Shown piece after piece: positions 26,429-35,551 of a stretch of 40,757 nucleotides of DNA. This DNA is from Flavobacteriaceae bacterium. Lineage in GTDB: Bacteria; Bacteroidota; Bacteroidia; Flavobacteriales; Flavobacteriaceae. The notes below the pieces were generated by a model. It worked only from the letters and a program-made list of their open reading frames with translations. It made no database searches and was not told the DNA's origin. The DNA lies in assembly GCA_947378465.1 (NCBI GenBank), contig CANCJZ010000003.1:1-40757 (forward strand), written 5' to 3'. Within the stretch, counting starts at the first letter, position 1; every line of letters starts with the position of its first letter. The translations under genes were made by a program, and so were the position numbers.

Positions 26429-27802
26429 ATGGAACCTACTAAAAAAAGATTAAGCTTTTGGCAAATATGGAATATGAACTTTGGCTTCTTCGGAATTCAA
26501 TTCAGTTTTGGCTTGCAACAAAGTAATATGAGTGCCATCTATAAATATTTAGGTGCCGACGAAAGTAGTTTGCCTATGTTATGGCTTGCTGGCCCAATAA
26601 CTGGATTGATTGTACAACCGATTATTGGAGCAATAAGCGATGGAACGTGGTCACCCAAATTTGGTCGAAGAAAACCTTTCTTTTTAATAGGCGCTATCAT
26701 CTCGAGTATTGCTTTATTAATCATGCCGTATTCCAGCTCTTTGATGATGGCTGCGAGTTTGCTATGGATATTAGATGCGGCCAACAATTTGGCCATGGAA
26801 CCTTACCGTGCCTTTGTAGCCGATAAACTCAATGAAAAACAATTGTCTTTGGGCTTCTTAATGCAAAGCTTTTTTACAGGCTTTGGAATTACCTTGGCCA
26901 ATTTTACGCCTGCAATTCTAGTCTCAATTGGAGTGTTGACCATCAGCCAAAAAATGGAGAATGGAATTCCTGTATATACCTATTGGGCATTCTTTATTGG
27001 GGCTTTTGCATCTATAGTTTCTGTATTAATCTCCGTAATCAGCACTAAAGAATACCCACCCACTGAGGCAGAACTAGAAGTGATTCAACAAAAGAAAAAA
27101 GATCACCTAATTAAAACAGTTTTTGGAGATATTCTCGAAGCTTTTAAAACCATGCCTTTAACAATGAAGCAACTGATTCCAGTAAAATTCTTTACGTGGT
27201 ATGCTATGTTTTGTTATTGGCAATACATCACTTCTTCCTTATCCTTATCCTTATACCACACAACGGATCAAGCTTCTGTAGGTTTTTCAAAAGCACAGTT
27301 GCTTACTGGAAGTTTGAATGGTACTTATAATATAGTATGCTTTTTAGTCGCTTTTTTATTGGTACCTATTGCTTTAAAGATAGGGGTAAAAGGAGTACAC
27401 TTTATTTCCTTAACCTTAGGAGGTATCGGCTTACTATGCATTCCCTTGCTCAACAATACCGATGTGCTGTTTGTTCTTCATAATCCTTTTGGCGGCAATA
27501 TCCCAATCACTACCATATTCTTGTATTCGTTTGGATTAGGAATCTCTTGGGCTTCTATGATGGCAATGCCCTACCAACTATTGGCAGGATCTATTCCCAA
27601 AGAAAAAACAGGAGTCTATATGGGAATCTTCAATATGTTTATTGTAATCCCAATGGCGATACAAATCTTAACCATGCAGTATTTTGTTTATGATTTATTG
27701 GGGAAAAACCCAATGAATGTAATCAAACTCGCGGGTGTGTTTTTAATCCTTGGCGCTATCTTAACCTTGTTTATTACTGTTAAAAACAAAAAAAGTGAAT
27801 AA
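26429..27802 (+). CDS. SLC45/SUT-type sugar permease (MFS/GPH)
   Basis: This 457-residue inner-membrane transporter has about twelve hydrophobic segments. The N-terminal half carries hallmarks of the SLC45/plant SUT sucrose-proton symporter group: LWLAGPITGLIVQPIIGAISD, then KFGRRKPFF after TM2-3, closely like the RFGRRRPFI motif of sucrose carriers. Further support is the DAANNLAMEPYRAFVAD segment. It should move a disaccharide, most likely sucrose or maltose, from periplasm to cytoplasm with protons. The last codons overlap the hydrolase gene by 8 bp. A partial terminator precedes the gene. Bacterial relatives with this motif include the suxC permease of Xanthomonas. Sugar specificity is inferred from the family and the fructokinase neighbour. 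Confidence 0.9.
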   Translation: MEPTKKRLSFWQIWNMNFGFFGIQFSFGLQQSNMSAIYKYLGADESSLPMLWLAGPITGLIVQPIIGAISDGTWSPKFGRRKPFFLIGAIISSIALLIMPYSSSLMMAASLLWILDAANNLAMEPYRAFVADKLNEKQLSLGFLMQSFFTGFGITLANFTPAILVSIGVLTISQKMENGIPVYTYWAFFIGAFASIVSVLISVISTKEYPPTEAELEVIQQKKKDHLIKTVFGDILEAFKTMPLTMKQLIPVKFFTWYAMFCYWQYITSSLSLSLYHTTDQASVGFSKAQLLTGSLNGTYNIVCFLVAFLLVPIALKIGVKGVHFISLTLGGIGLLCIPLLNNTDVLFVLHNPFGGNIPITTIFLYSFGLGISWASMMAMPYQLLAGSIPKEKTGVYMGIFNMFIVIPMAIQILTMQYFVYDLLGKNPMNVIKLAGVFLILGAILTLFITVKNKKSE

Positions 27803-28970
27803 TACCCCTTATCAAGAAGCAATACAATTATTGCGACAGGTATCCACCCCAAATGGATTCTTGGCCAGTGCAGAAAACATCAGCAACTATAAAAGAGTTT
27901 GGGCTAGAGATGGTGTTATCTGCGGACTATCAGCCTTAGCTTCTGGAGACGAGCCTTTGATTGCTACCTTTAAAGAAACAATAGCAACTCTTGCTCAACA
28001 CCAACATAAAAATGGGTTTATCCCCTCAAATGTTAGTATTGAAGATGGAGACCACACCGTAAGCTATGGTGGATTGGCAGGAAGAGTGGATGCTGTAACT
28101 TGGTTTATTATTGGCATTTGTCAAATAGGCTATTGTCTCAATGACAAAGACTATGTTTTGCAATATAAATCGCATATAGAAAAGTGTTTGGAATTATTAG
28201 AAGCTTGGGAATTTAACGGAAAACATTTGATGTATGTGCCGCTCTCTGGAAATTGGGCAGATGAATACATCACAGATGGTTATGTATTATATGATCAATT
28301 GTTGCGCTACTGGGCCCTAAAATGCTACCACCACTTTACAAACAACGAAGAAGTAGCCTCCAAAATGGAAGCCGTAAAACAACAAATAGAAATTAATTTC
28401 ACTCCTAATGTATCAGGTGAAAAATACCACGAAAGAGCTTATGGTGAAGCTATATTTACAAACTATATGCCTTGTTCGTTCTCCCCTTCGGGCTATAAAA
28501 CGCCTTTTGATGCCTTTGCCAATTCGTTAGCACTTATGCTCAATATTGGAGAAGAAAGCTATCAAAAAAGAATTGTAGAATATGCCGTTCAACTAGCAGA
28601 CACTACTGCTTTAGGGTTGCTTCCTGCTTTTTGGCCACCGATAATGACTACGGATGAAAATTGGAATTTGCTTAAAAACAATTGCAAATATGAGTTCCGA
28701 AATTATCCCTATGAATTTCACAATGCCGGAAGTTGGGCCATGGTCAACGGATTTTTCGGCTTAGCCTTATTGCAAAAAGCAGAACCCGCTAAAGCCAGTC
28801 ATATATTAAATAAAATAGATGAAGCTAATTCAGTAAACGATTATTCCTTTTACGAAAATTTCAACACCAAAACCCAAATCCCAAATGGGGTTTTATTTTG
28901 TGCTTGGAGCGCCGCTGCCAGCATATTAGTACATCAAACTTTACACTCCAACTTTAAATTGCTATTATAA
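27795..28970 (+). CDS. GH100 (neutral/alkaline invertase)-like glycoside hydrolase
   Basis: This 391-residue cytoplasmic protein (no signal peptide) has the (alpha/alpha)6-barrel hydrolase pattern. Motifs are YKRVWARDGVI (32-42), GRVDAVTWFII (96-106), WADEYITDGYVLYDQLLRYWAL (154-175, split by the active-site loop) and YPYEFHNAGSW (304-314). These align by eye with GH100 neutral invertases: RxFxRDF, GRVAPVDSGxWWI and SYHNGGSWP. D99 or a neighbour is a candidate catalytic acid. Automatic tools may call it amylo-alpha-1,6-glucosidase because the barrels are related. Given the SUT-type permease before it and fructokinase after it, hydrolysis of imported sucrose to glucose and fructose is the best guess. 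The start is GTG 27795, overlapping the permease gene; no ATG is available nearby. Confidence 0.75.
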   Translation: MNNTPYQEAIQLLRQVSTPNGFLASAENISNYKRVWARDGVICGLSALASGDEPLIATFKETIATLAQHQHKNGFIPSNVSIEDGDHTVSYGGLAGRVDAVTWFIIGICQIGYCLNDKDYVLQYKSHIEKCLELLEAWEFNGKHLMYVPLSGNWADEYITDGYVLYDQLLRYWALKCYHHFTNNEEVASKMEAVKQQIEINFTPNVSGEKYHERAYGEAIFTNYMPCSFSPSGYKTPFDAFANSLALMLNIGEESYQKRIVEYAVQLADTTALGLLPAFWPPIMTTDENWNLLKNNCKYEFRNYPYEFHNAGSWAMVNGFFGLALLQKAEPAKASHILNKIDEANSVNDYSFYENFNTKTQIPNGVLFCAWSAAASILVHQTLHSNFKLLL

Positions 28971-28972
28971 TT

Positions 28973-29908
28973 TTGAATCCAACTATTGATATCATTTGTA
29001 TAGGAGAAGTACTCATCGATTTTATCGGTCATGAGATCAATACTTCCATCAATAAAACTAAAGATTACCACCGTTTTTTAGGGGGCTCTCCCACTAATGT
29101 TGCGGTTAATGCCTCCCGATTAGGAATGAATACCGCTCTAGTAGCTACCTGTGGAAAGGATGGCTTAGGGGATTATATTTTGCGTAAACTCAAAGCCCGA
29201 CACGTAGATACTTCTTTAATTAGAATTGCTCCTACCGCTCCAACTTCGGTCATCTTTGTTTCTAAATCTACTGAGACTCCAGACTTTATTCCTTATAGAC
29301 AAGCCGATTGCGAAATCCATGAAGATCAACTACCCGATGATACTATTGCTCAGGCAAAAATATTTCATACTACTTGCTTTGCATTGAGCAAAAACCCAGC
29401 GCGAACTACCATTTTAAACCGCGCCAAAAAAGCAAAAGAACTGGGATTGCAATTGAGCATCGACCTTAATTTTTCTGAACGCATTTGGCCTGATAGAATA
29501 GAGGCGCAATCTGTTATCAAAGAGTATTTGTCTAACGATCCTTTAGTAAAATTGAGTGAAGACGATTGCTTTCGCCTTTTTGGTGAAATAAAAACAGAGG
29601 CTTTTATTTTTGAGTATTTCCACCAATTAGGAGCCTCTACAATCTGCCTTACCAAAGGAAAAGAAGGTGTTACGGTATCGGATATTGAAGAAGGTATTTT
29701 TTATCAAAAAGCCAATCCCATAGAAGAGGTAAAAGATGCCACTGGAGCAGGAGATGCTTTTTGGACGGGTTTTTTATATGGTAAAATAGAGCACAAAAGC
29801 TTGACAGACTGTATTGCCATAGCACAAAAATTAGCCGCTATCAAACTGCAAACCCTTGGCACTTTGCCCGAAAATTTAGATATCATCCAAATGATTCAAG
29901 CGCAATAG
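28973..29908 (+). CDS. PfkB-family sugar kinase, probably fructokinase
   Basis: This 311-residue ribokinase-fold kinase has the N-terminal signature IICIGEVLIDFIG, the substrate loop FLGGSPTNVAVNASRLG (36-52), and the C-terminal DATGAGDAFWTGF with the catalytic aspartate and anion hole. It phosphorylates a ketose or similar sugar with ATP; the FLGGSPTNVAV form is typical of bacterial fructokinases. Fructose released by the preceding hydrolase would become fructose-6-phosphate. The start must be TTG at 28973, because the frame is correct from there, the next ATG would remove the first 50 residues, and the previous gene stops 2 bp before. This suggests translation by re-initiation. It ends the sugar operon, with the NTF2-like gene 56 bp further. 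Confidence 0.9.
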   Translation: MNPTIDIICIGEVLIDFIGHEINTSINKTKDYHRFLGGSPTNVAVNASRLGMNTALVATCGKDGLGDYILRKLKARHVDTSLIRIAPTAPTSVIFVSKSTETPDFIPYRQADCEIHEDQLPDDTIAQAKIFHTTCFALSKNPARTTILNRAKKAKELGLQLSIDLNFSERIWPDRIEAQSVIKEYLSNDPLVKLSEDDCFRLFGEIKTEAFIFEYFHQLGASTICLTKGKEGVTVSDIEEGIFYQKANPIEEVKDATGAGDAFWTGFLYGKIEHKSLTDCIAIAQKLAAIKLQTLGTLPENLDIIQMIQAQ

Positions 29909-29964
29909 TATTTAGATTTTTTGTGGAATACTTTCAAATGGCTACTTTTATAAAAAAATATTCC

Positions 29965-30453
29965 ATGAAAAATCTATTCTTCCTATTGCTCTGCACTGGT
30001 TTTTGTTTGGCACAAAACACCAAAGAAACAACAGCCATCAATACCATTTTAGATCAATGGCACAAAGCTGCGGCTGAAGCCAACTATAAAAACTATATGG
30101 AGGTACTTACTGATGACGCCATCTATATAGGTACTGACGCCACAGAAAATTGGACCAAATCTCAATTTGAAGCCTTTGCCAAACCTTATTTTGACAAAGG
30201 AAAAGCGTGGAGTTTTAAAGCCTTAGAACGTCATGTTTATTTTTCAAATGATGGACAAACGGCTTGGTTTGATGAATTGTTAGACACTCAAATGAAAATC
30301 TGTAGAGGCAGTGGGGTATTGGTAAAAATCAATAACACTTGGAAAATCAAACACTATGTACTTTCTATGACCATTCCAAACGACAATACCAAAGAGGTGC
30401 TAAAAATAAAAGCGCCTATTGAAGACGCTTTGATTATAACTTTAAAAAAGTAA
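29965..30453 (+). CDS. Exported NTF2/SnoaL-like domain protein
   Basis: This 162-residue protein has a signal peptide (MKNLFFLLLCTGFCLAQ) starting at ATG 29965; a GTG at 29923 is in frame but would put residues before the signal. The mature part matches the small alpha+beta NTF2/SnoaL-like fold: an initial helix with ILDQWHKAAAEANYKNY, then YMEVLTDDAIYIGTDATENW and a beta-rich end with GSGVLVKINNTWKIKHY. The fold forms a pocket that can bind or transform small molecules, but no activity can be assigned. It lies 56 bp after the fructokinase, so it may be read through from the sugar operon or be independent. It ends 4 bp from the convergent threonine dehydrogenase gene. Confidence 0.82.
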   Translation: MKNLFFLLLCTGFCLAQNTKETTAINTILDQWHKAAAEANYKNYMEVLTDDAIYIGTDATENWTKSQFEAFAKPYFDKGKAWSFKALERHVYFSNDGQTAWFDELLDTQMKICRGSGVLVKINNTWKIKHYVLSMTIPNDNTKEVLKIKAPIEDALIITLKK

Positions 30454-30457
30454 GTAT

Positions 30458-31402
30458 TTATTTTTTACTCAAGTTGTCTAACATTACTTGAGTCATAGAA
30501 TCCATTTCAAATTGGTGTTTCCATCCCCAATCGTTACGAGCTGAACTATCATCGATAGAAGCAGGCCAGCTATCCGCAATTTTTTGACGGAAGTCGGGTT
30601 TGTAGGAAATAGTGAAATCCGGTAAATGTGTTTTGATTTCTTCTGCAATTTCAGCAGGAGTAAAACTAATTCCAGCCAAATTATAGGAAGAACGAATCTT
30701 TACATCCTCAGCATCGGCTTGCATGATCTCAACTGTAGCGCGAATGGCATCGTCCATATACATCATAGGTAACTTAGTTTCTTCGGAAAGGAAACATTCA
30801 TAGCTGCCGTTATCCAATGCTTTGTGGTAAATGTCCACGGCATAATCCGTTGTTCCTCCTCCTGGTTCCGTAGTCCAACTGATCAAGCCTGGATAACGAA
30901 TACTTCTCACGTCTACTCCATATTGATGGTGGTAGTATTCACACCAACGCTCTCCAGTTTGTTTACTAATTCCATATACCGTAGTAGGTTCCATAATAGT
31001 AAACTGTGGCGTATTTTCTCTTGGGGTAGTAGGGCCAAAAACGGCAATACTCGAAGGCCAAAAAATCTTTTTAATCTTTTTGGCTTTCGCCAAATTCAAA
31101 ACGTGAAATAGAGAATTCATATTCAAATCCCAAGCAAAGGCAGGGTTTTTCTCAGCAGTAGCCGAAAGTAAAGCAGCCATCAAATACACATCAGTGATTT
31201 GATATTGTTCAATTAAATGCTCAATCTGATTGTAATCTAAGGCATTTACTACTTCAAAAATACCATTGTTGACAATGTCATTGTTGAGTTTTCTAATATC
31301 GGAGGCAATCACATTGTCATTGCCATAAATAGATCGAAGCTTAGTAGTTAACTCCGTTCCTATCTGTCCACAGGCACCGATGATTAATATTTTAGTCGTC
31401 AT
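30458..31402 (-). CDS. L-threonine 3-dehydrogenase, short-chain (epimerase-type)
   Basis: This 314-residue NAD-dependent enzyme of the extended short-chain/epimerase superfamily oxidises L-threonine to 2-amino-3-ketobutyrate. It has the Rossmann motif GACGQIG (9-15) and the catalytic Tyr-Lys pair in TVYGISKQTGE (Y143, K147). Its YPGLISWTTEPGGGTTDYA segment (170-188) is a hallmark of this threonine dehydrogenase type, known from Flavobacterium frigidimaris, rather than of sugar epimerases. It is not related to the zinc-dependent Tdh of E. coli. The 2-amino-3-ketobutyrate CoA ligase partner is not in the window. It is a single gene with a -7 element upstream. Confidence 0.92.
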   Translation of the reverse strand: MTTKILIIGACGQIGTELTTKLRSIYGNDNVIASDIRKLNNDIVNNGIFEVVNALDYNQIEHLIEQYQITDVYLMAALLSATAEKNPAFAWDLNMNSLFHVLNLAKAKKIKKIFWPSSIAVFGPTTPRENTPQFTIMEPTTVYGISKQTGERWCEYYHHQYGVDVRSIRYPGLISWTTEPGGGTTDYAVDIYHKALDNGSYECFLSEETKLPMMYMDDAIRATVEIMQADAEDVKIRSSYNLAGISFTPAEIAEEIKTHLPDFTISYKPDFRQKIADSWPASIDDSSARNDWGWKHQFEMDSMTQVMLDNLSKK

Positions 31403-31421
31403 AGTTTATTTGTTTGTGGTA

Positions 31422-31429
31422 CAAATATA
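31422..31429 (-). promoter_or_regulatory. -7 element of the threonine dehydrogenase promoter
   Basis: TATATTTG on the minus strand is a full TAnnTTTG match, 19 bp before the ATG. A TTG (31458-31456) lies 26 nt upstream, too far for the usual spacing. Confidence 0.5.
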
Positions 31430-31566
31430 ACGTTTTCGTAGAAGCTTGTTTCCCTCAAAAACCTAATATTTCCATAAATATATAATGAGAGTTAAGCACT
31501 ATATTTCAATATTCTGATAGAATGTAATTTTATAATCCCTTTCACATTATCTATAAACATAAATGT

Positions 31567-31582
31567 TACTTTTGTATTTTTG
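31567..31582 (+). promoter_or_regulatory. Two adjacent -7 elements upstream of the lipoprotein gene
   Basis: TACTTTTG (31567-31574) and TATTTTTG (31575-31582) both match TAnnTTTG and abut. They lie 21-37 bp before the ATG at 31604 and may give two start sites 8 nt apart. No TTG was seen at the expected distance. Confidence 0.5.
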
Positions 31583-31603
31583 TAATCAAATGCTATCCTA
31601 CAG

Positions 31604-32191
31604 ATGAAATTAAGACCTTTGTGTTTATTGTTGTTTGCTTTCTTTTTATTTTCATGTCAAGATGAGAATAAGGAACGAAAGCTAGAACAAGAAAAAGAAG
31701 CCAAAAAAATGGAGCTTGTTTTCAATAATATCAACAGAGCATGGGAATTTAATATTCTACCATTAGAACCAACAACTCAGGCAAAAATTAATGGATGGAT
31801 GCAATGGCGCAATTTGCTGACTGAAATCAAACAAAAACCCAAAAGTACTATTGGAGCTTTCCAAAGAAAAGCCAAAATACTTTCCAAGAAAATGGACGAA
31901 TTAGGGCTTAGTATTCCTCCTGAATTTGCGACTCCTGCTGTTAAAAGTAGAATTAATGCCATGAATACCAAAATCAAACAATTGGACTTGTTTATTCATT
32001 TGCGTCAAATTCCAGAAAAAAAAGTTATCCCACTCATTTCCGATATCGACATCATTTTATTACAACTCCAACTCCAATTTGAAGAGATTGTACATCGCAG
32101 TCAAATCCCAATAGAAGAAGGGGAACAAGATATCATTCGAATGAAAGATACCACACGTGCTATTCACGCAACTCCTAACGAATTACCTTAA
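31604..32191 (+). CDS. Lipoprotein of unknown function
   Basis: The 195-residue product begins with a lipoprotein signal peptide ending in the lipobox LFSC (C18), so LspA should process it and it should be anchored in a membrane. The mature part is charged and helical, with an early Glu/Lys-rich stretch (about 20-38) and predicted helices such as NINRAWEFNILPL. I do not recognise a family. It starts after tandem -7 elements and ends 3 bp before mfd, so the two genes are co-transcribed. Whether this lipoprotein has anything to do with transcription-coupled repair is unknown; proximity alone is weak evidence. Confidence 0.82.
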   Translation: MKLRPLCLLLFAFFLFSCQDENKERKLEQEKEAKKMELVFNNINRAWEFNILPLEPTTQAKINGWMQWRNLLTEIKQKPKSTIGAFQRKAKILSKKMDELGLSIPPEFATPAVKSRINAMNTKIKQLDLFIHLRQIPEKKVIPLISDIDIILLQLQLQFEEIVHRSQIPIEEGEQDIIRMKDTTRAIHATPNELP

Positions 32192-32194
32192 CCC

Positions 32195-35100
32195 TTGAGC
32201 AAATCGGCAGTTCTATCCGTTTATGAGAAGTCGGCAAAAGTGCAATTATTGGCTGCTGCCCTTCAAAAAAGAGACTCCAAACTTTCAGTAAAAGGCTTGG
32301 TAGGCTCTGCCTTTTCATTTGTAATTAAAACAGTTTTTGAAAAATCAGAACTTCCGTTCTTGTTGTTGTTTCAGGACAAAGAAGAAGCCGCTTATTACCT
32401 TAATGATTTAGAAAATTTAATCAACGATCAGGAAGTACTGTTCTATCCGAGTTCCTACCGTCGTCCATATCAAATTGAGGAAACCGATAATGCGAACATC
32501 TTGTTGCGGGCCGAAGTGTTGAATCGCATCAATTCCCGCAAAAAACCATCTATCATTGTTTCCTATCCCGAGGCTATTTTTGAAAAAGTAGTCACGCGAA
32601 AAGAATTGGACAAAAACACTTTGAAAGTAACGGTAGGCGATCAAATTTCTATCGACTTTATCAACGAAGTGTTGTTTGAATATCATTTTAAAAGGGTAGA
32701 CTTTGTTTCGGAACCGGGGGAGTTTTCCGTTCGTGGAGGAATTGTGGACGTCTTTTCTTTTTCAAATGACAATCCCTATCGGATTGAGTTTTTTGGAAAT
32801 GAAGTCGACACCATCCGTAGCTTTGATGTAGAAACGCAACTTTCGGTGAAAACCGAAAAGAAAATCAGCATCATTCCCAATGTAGAAAATAAATTTATGC
32901 AAGAAAACCGAGAGAGTTTCTTGCAATACATCAATGAAAAGACGGTCCTCTTTTTACAAAACACCGATTTGATCCTTGCACAATTGGCCAAATTATTTGA
33001 AAAAGCCGACGAAGCCTTTGACAAATTGCCCAAAGAGGTGCAACACGCCAAACCCGAAGAGCTTTTTATCAACCACAAATCTTTTTTAAAAAAAGCGGAA
33101 CATTTTACTTTAGTAGAAATAGGGAATAGCAGTAGTTTTTCTTTTGATCAAATCATCGAATTTTATATACAGCCTCAGCCTTCTTTCAATAAACAATTTG
33201 ATTTATTGCTCAATAACTTGAACGAAAATCATTTTAATGGCATTAAGAATTATTTGTTTTGTGCCAATGAAGGACAGGCAAACCGCTTTCACGATATTTT
33301 TGAAAGCATAGACGAAGAAAATCACGAAGATCTTCGCAAGCAATATAAAACCATTGTATTTCCATTATACCAAGGATTTATTGATGAAGAAAACCAAATT
33401 GCTTGTTATACTGATCACCAAATATTTGAACGCTACCATAAGTTCAGCATCAAAAACGGTTATTCTAAAAAGCAAACCCTAACCTTAAAAGAACTGACGA
33501 CCCTTTCCGTTGGCGATTATGTTACGCATATTGATCACGGAATTGGAAAGTTTGGAGGGTTACAAAAAATACAGGTAGAAGGCAAAACCCAAGAAGCCAT
33601 CAAGCTGGTGTATGCCGATAATGATATTGTATATGTAAGTATTCACTCCCTACATAAAATATCTAAATACAACGGCAAAGACGGAACGCCTCCTAAAATA
33701 TATAAATTAGGCTCCAATGCTTGGAAAGTATTAAAACAAAAAACCAAAGCAAGAGTCAAACATATTGCGTTCAATTTAATTCAATTGTATGCCAAAAGGC
33801 GATTGGAAAAAGGATTCCAATATGCGCCCGACAGTTATCTGCAAGCCGAATTGGAAAGCTCCTTTATCTATGAGGACACTCCCGATCAAATCACGGCTAC
33901 TCGTGATGTCAAAGCTGATATGGAAAGTGATCGCCCAATGGATCGATTGGTTTGTGGGGATGTAGGTTTTGGAAAAACAGAGGTGGCTATCAGAGCCGCT
34001 TTCAAAGCCGTAGATAACGGTAAGCAGGTAGCAATATTAGTTCCTACAACCATTTTAGCCTATCAACATTATCGTACTTTCTCTGAACGGTTAAAGGAAA
34101 TGCCAGTAACGGTAAGTTATTTGAACCGTTTCCGAACCGCCAAACAACGTGCAGAAACACTACAAAAATTAGGGGAAGGCAAAGTAGATATTGTTATTGG
34201 AACCCACCAATTGGTCAACAAAGATGTAAAGTTTAAAGATTTAGGATTGCTGATTGTGGATGAAGAGCAAAAATTTGGCGTGAATGTCAAAGACAAACTC
34301 AAAACCATAGCGGCCAATATTGATACCTTGACCTTAACGGCAACGCCAATCCCGAGAACCTTACAGTTTTCGTTGATGGCAGCAAGGGATTTATCAGTAA
34401 TCACAACGCCACCACCTAACCGTTATCCTATCGAAACTCAGGTGGTGCGGTTCCACGAAGAAGTCATCCGCGATGCCATCTCGTATGAAATTCAACGCAA
34501 CGGGCAGGTATTTTTCATCAATAACCGAATAGAAAACATCAAAGAAGTAGCGGGGATGATCCAACGATTGGTTCCCGATGCTCGTGTGGGCATTGGCCAC
34601 GGACAGATGGATGGCAAAAAACTGGAAGAACTGATGTTGGCCTTTATGAATGGCGAATTTGATGTACTGGTAGCAACTACCATTATTGAAAGTGGATTGG
34701 ATGTCCCTAACGCGAATACCATTTTCATCAATAATGCCAATAATTTCGGATTATCTGATTTGCATCAAATGCGGGGTCGAGTAGGACGAAGCAATAAAAA
34801 AGCCTTTTGTTATTTCATCACTCCTCCTTATTCAGCAATGACCGACGAAGCTCGAAAACGTATTCAAGCATTGGAACAGTTCAGCGAATTGGGAAGTGGC
34901 TTTAATATTGCCATGAAAGACTTGGAAATTCGTGGTGCTGGGGATTTATTAGGAGGTGAACAAAGTGGTTTTATCAATGAAATCGGTTTTGAAACCTATC
35001 AAAAAATCATGAATGAAGCGATTGAAGAATTAAAAGAAAATGAATTCAAAGAGCTTTACCATGAGGAGAATGATGCCGAAACCAAAGAATACGTCAAAGA

Positions 35101-35551
35101 CCTTCAAATAGACACCGACTTCGAGTTGTTGTTCCCTGACGAATACATCAACAATATTTCGGAACGATTGAACTTGTACAATGAATTGAGCGCCGTCAAA
35201 GATGAGGAACAATTGTTGGCTTACGAGCAAAAACTAATCGACCGTTTTGGACCTTTGCCAAAAGAAGCCCTAGCATTATTGAACAGCATCCGTATCAAAT
35301 GGAAAGCAACACAAGTAGGAATCGAGAAATTAGTAATGAAACAAGGCAAAATGATTGGCTATTTTGTAGGCGATCAACAAAGCGATTATTACCAAACCCA
35401 CCGTTTTAGAAAAGTACTTCAATTTGTTCAATTGAATGGAAACATTTGCAAAATGAAAGAAAAAGAAACTAAAAACGGATTGCGTTTACTTTTGACTTTT
35501 GAAAATGTAAAGAGCATTAATAAGGCTTTAGATTTGATTAATAAAATGTAA
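32195..35551 (+). CDS. mfd: Transcription-repair coupling factor Mfd
   Basis: Mfd is an ATP-driven translocase that displaces RNA polymerase stalled at lesions and recruits UvrA. The 1118-residue protein shows the usual order. First come UvrB-like N-terminal domains (FYPSSYRRPYQIEETDN, about 80-97), then the CarD-like RNA-polymerase interaction domain (VGDYVTHIDHGIGKFGG, about 430-480). Next are the RecG-like helicase motor with Walker A GDVGFGKTE (from about 588) and DEEQ box (689-692), motif VI QMRGRVGRS, and the C-terminal TRCF domain (LFPDEYINNISERLNLYNEL). The start is TTG 32195, 3 bp after the lipoprotein stop; the encoded MSKSAVLSVYEKS fits the family N-terminus and no ATG is close. 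Translation is probably coupled to the lipoprotein gene. Confidence 0.95.
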   Translation: MSKSAVLSVYEKSAKVQLLAAALQKRDSKLSVKGLVGSAFSFVIKTVFEKSELPFLLLFQDKEEAAYYLNDLENLINDQEVLFYPSSYRRPYQIEETDNANILLRAEVLNRINSRKKPSIIVSYPEAIFEKVVTRKELDKNTLKVTVGDQISIDFINEVLFEYHFKRVDFVSEPGEFSVRGGIVDVFSFSNDNPYRIEFFGNEVDTIRSFDVETQLSVKTEKKISIIPNVENKFMQENRESFLQYINEKTVLFLQNTDLILAQLAKLFEKADEAFDKLPKEVQHAKPEELFINHKSFLKKAEHFTLVEIGNSSSFSFDQIIEFYIQPQPSFNKQFDLLLNNLNENHFNGIKNYLFCANEGQANRFHDIFESIDEENHEDLRKQYKTIVFPLYQGFIDEENQIACYTDHQIFERYHKFSIKNGYSKKQTLTLKELTTLSVGDYVTHIDHGIGKFGGLQKIQVEGKTQEAIKLVYADNDIVYVSIHSLHKISKYNGKDGTPPKIYKLGSNAWKVLKQKTKARVKHIAFNLIQLYAKRRLEKGFQYAPDSYLQAELESSFIYEDTPDQITATRDVKADMESDRPMDRLVCGDVGFGKTEVAIRAAFKAVDNGKQVAILVPTTILAYQHYRTFSERLKEMPVTVSYLNRFRTAKQRAETLQKLGEGKVDIVIGTHQLVNKDVKFKDLGLLIVDEEQKFGVNVKDKLKTIAANIDTLTLTATPIPRTLQFSLMAARDLSVITTPPPNRYPIETQVVRFHEEVIRDAISYEIQRNGQVFFINNRIENIKEVAGMIQRLVPDARVGIGHGQMDGKKLEELMLAFMNGEFDVLVATTIIESGLDVPNANTIFINNANNFGLSDLHQMRGRVGRSNKKAFCYFITPPYSAMTDEARKRIQALEQFSELGSGFNIAMKDLEIRGAGDLLGGEQSGFINEIGFETYQKIMNEAIEELKENEFKELYHEENDAETKEYVKDLQIDTDFELLFPDEYINNISERLNLYNELSAVKDEEQLLAYEQKLIDRFGPLPKEALALLNSIRIKWKATQVGIEKLVMKQGKMIGYFVGDQQSDYYQTHRFRKVLQFVQLNGNICKMKEKETKNGLRLLLTFENVKSINKALDLINKM

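Noticed and set aside
23726..29908. Classical polysaccharide utilisation locus (SusCD type)
   Set aside because: No SusD-like lipoprotein or secreted glycosidase is present, and the receptor is smaller than SusC.
30458..31402. UDP-sugar epimerase
   Set aside because: The ISWTTEPGGGTTDYA block marks the threonine dehydrogenase subgroup.
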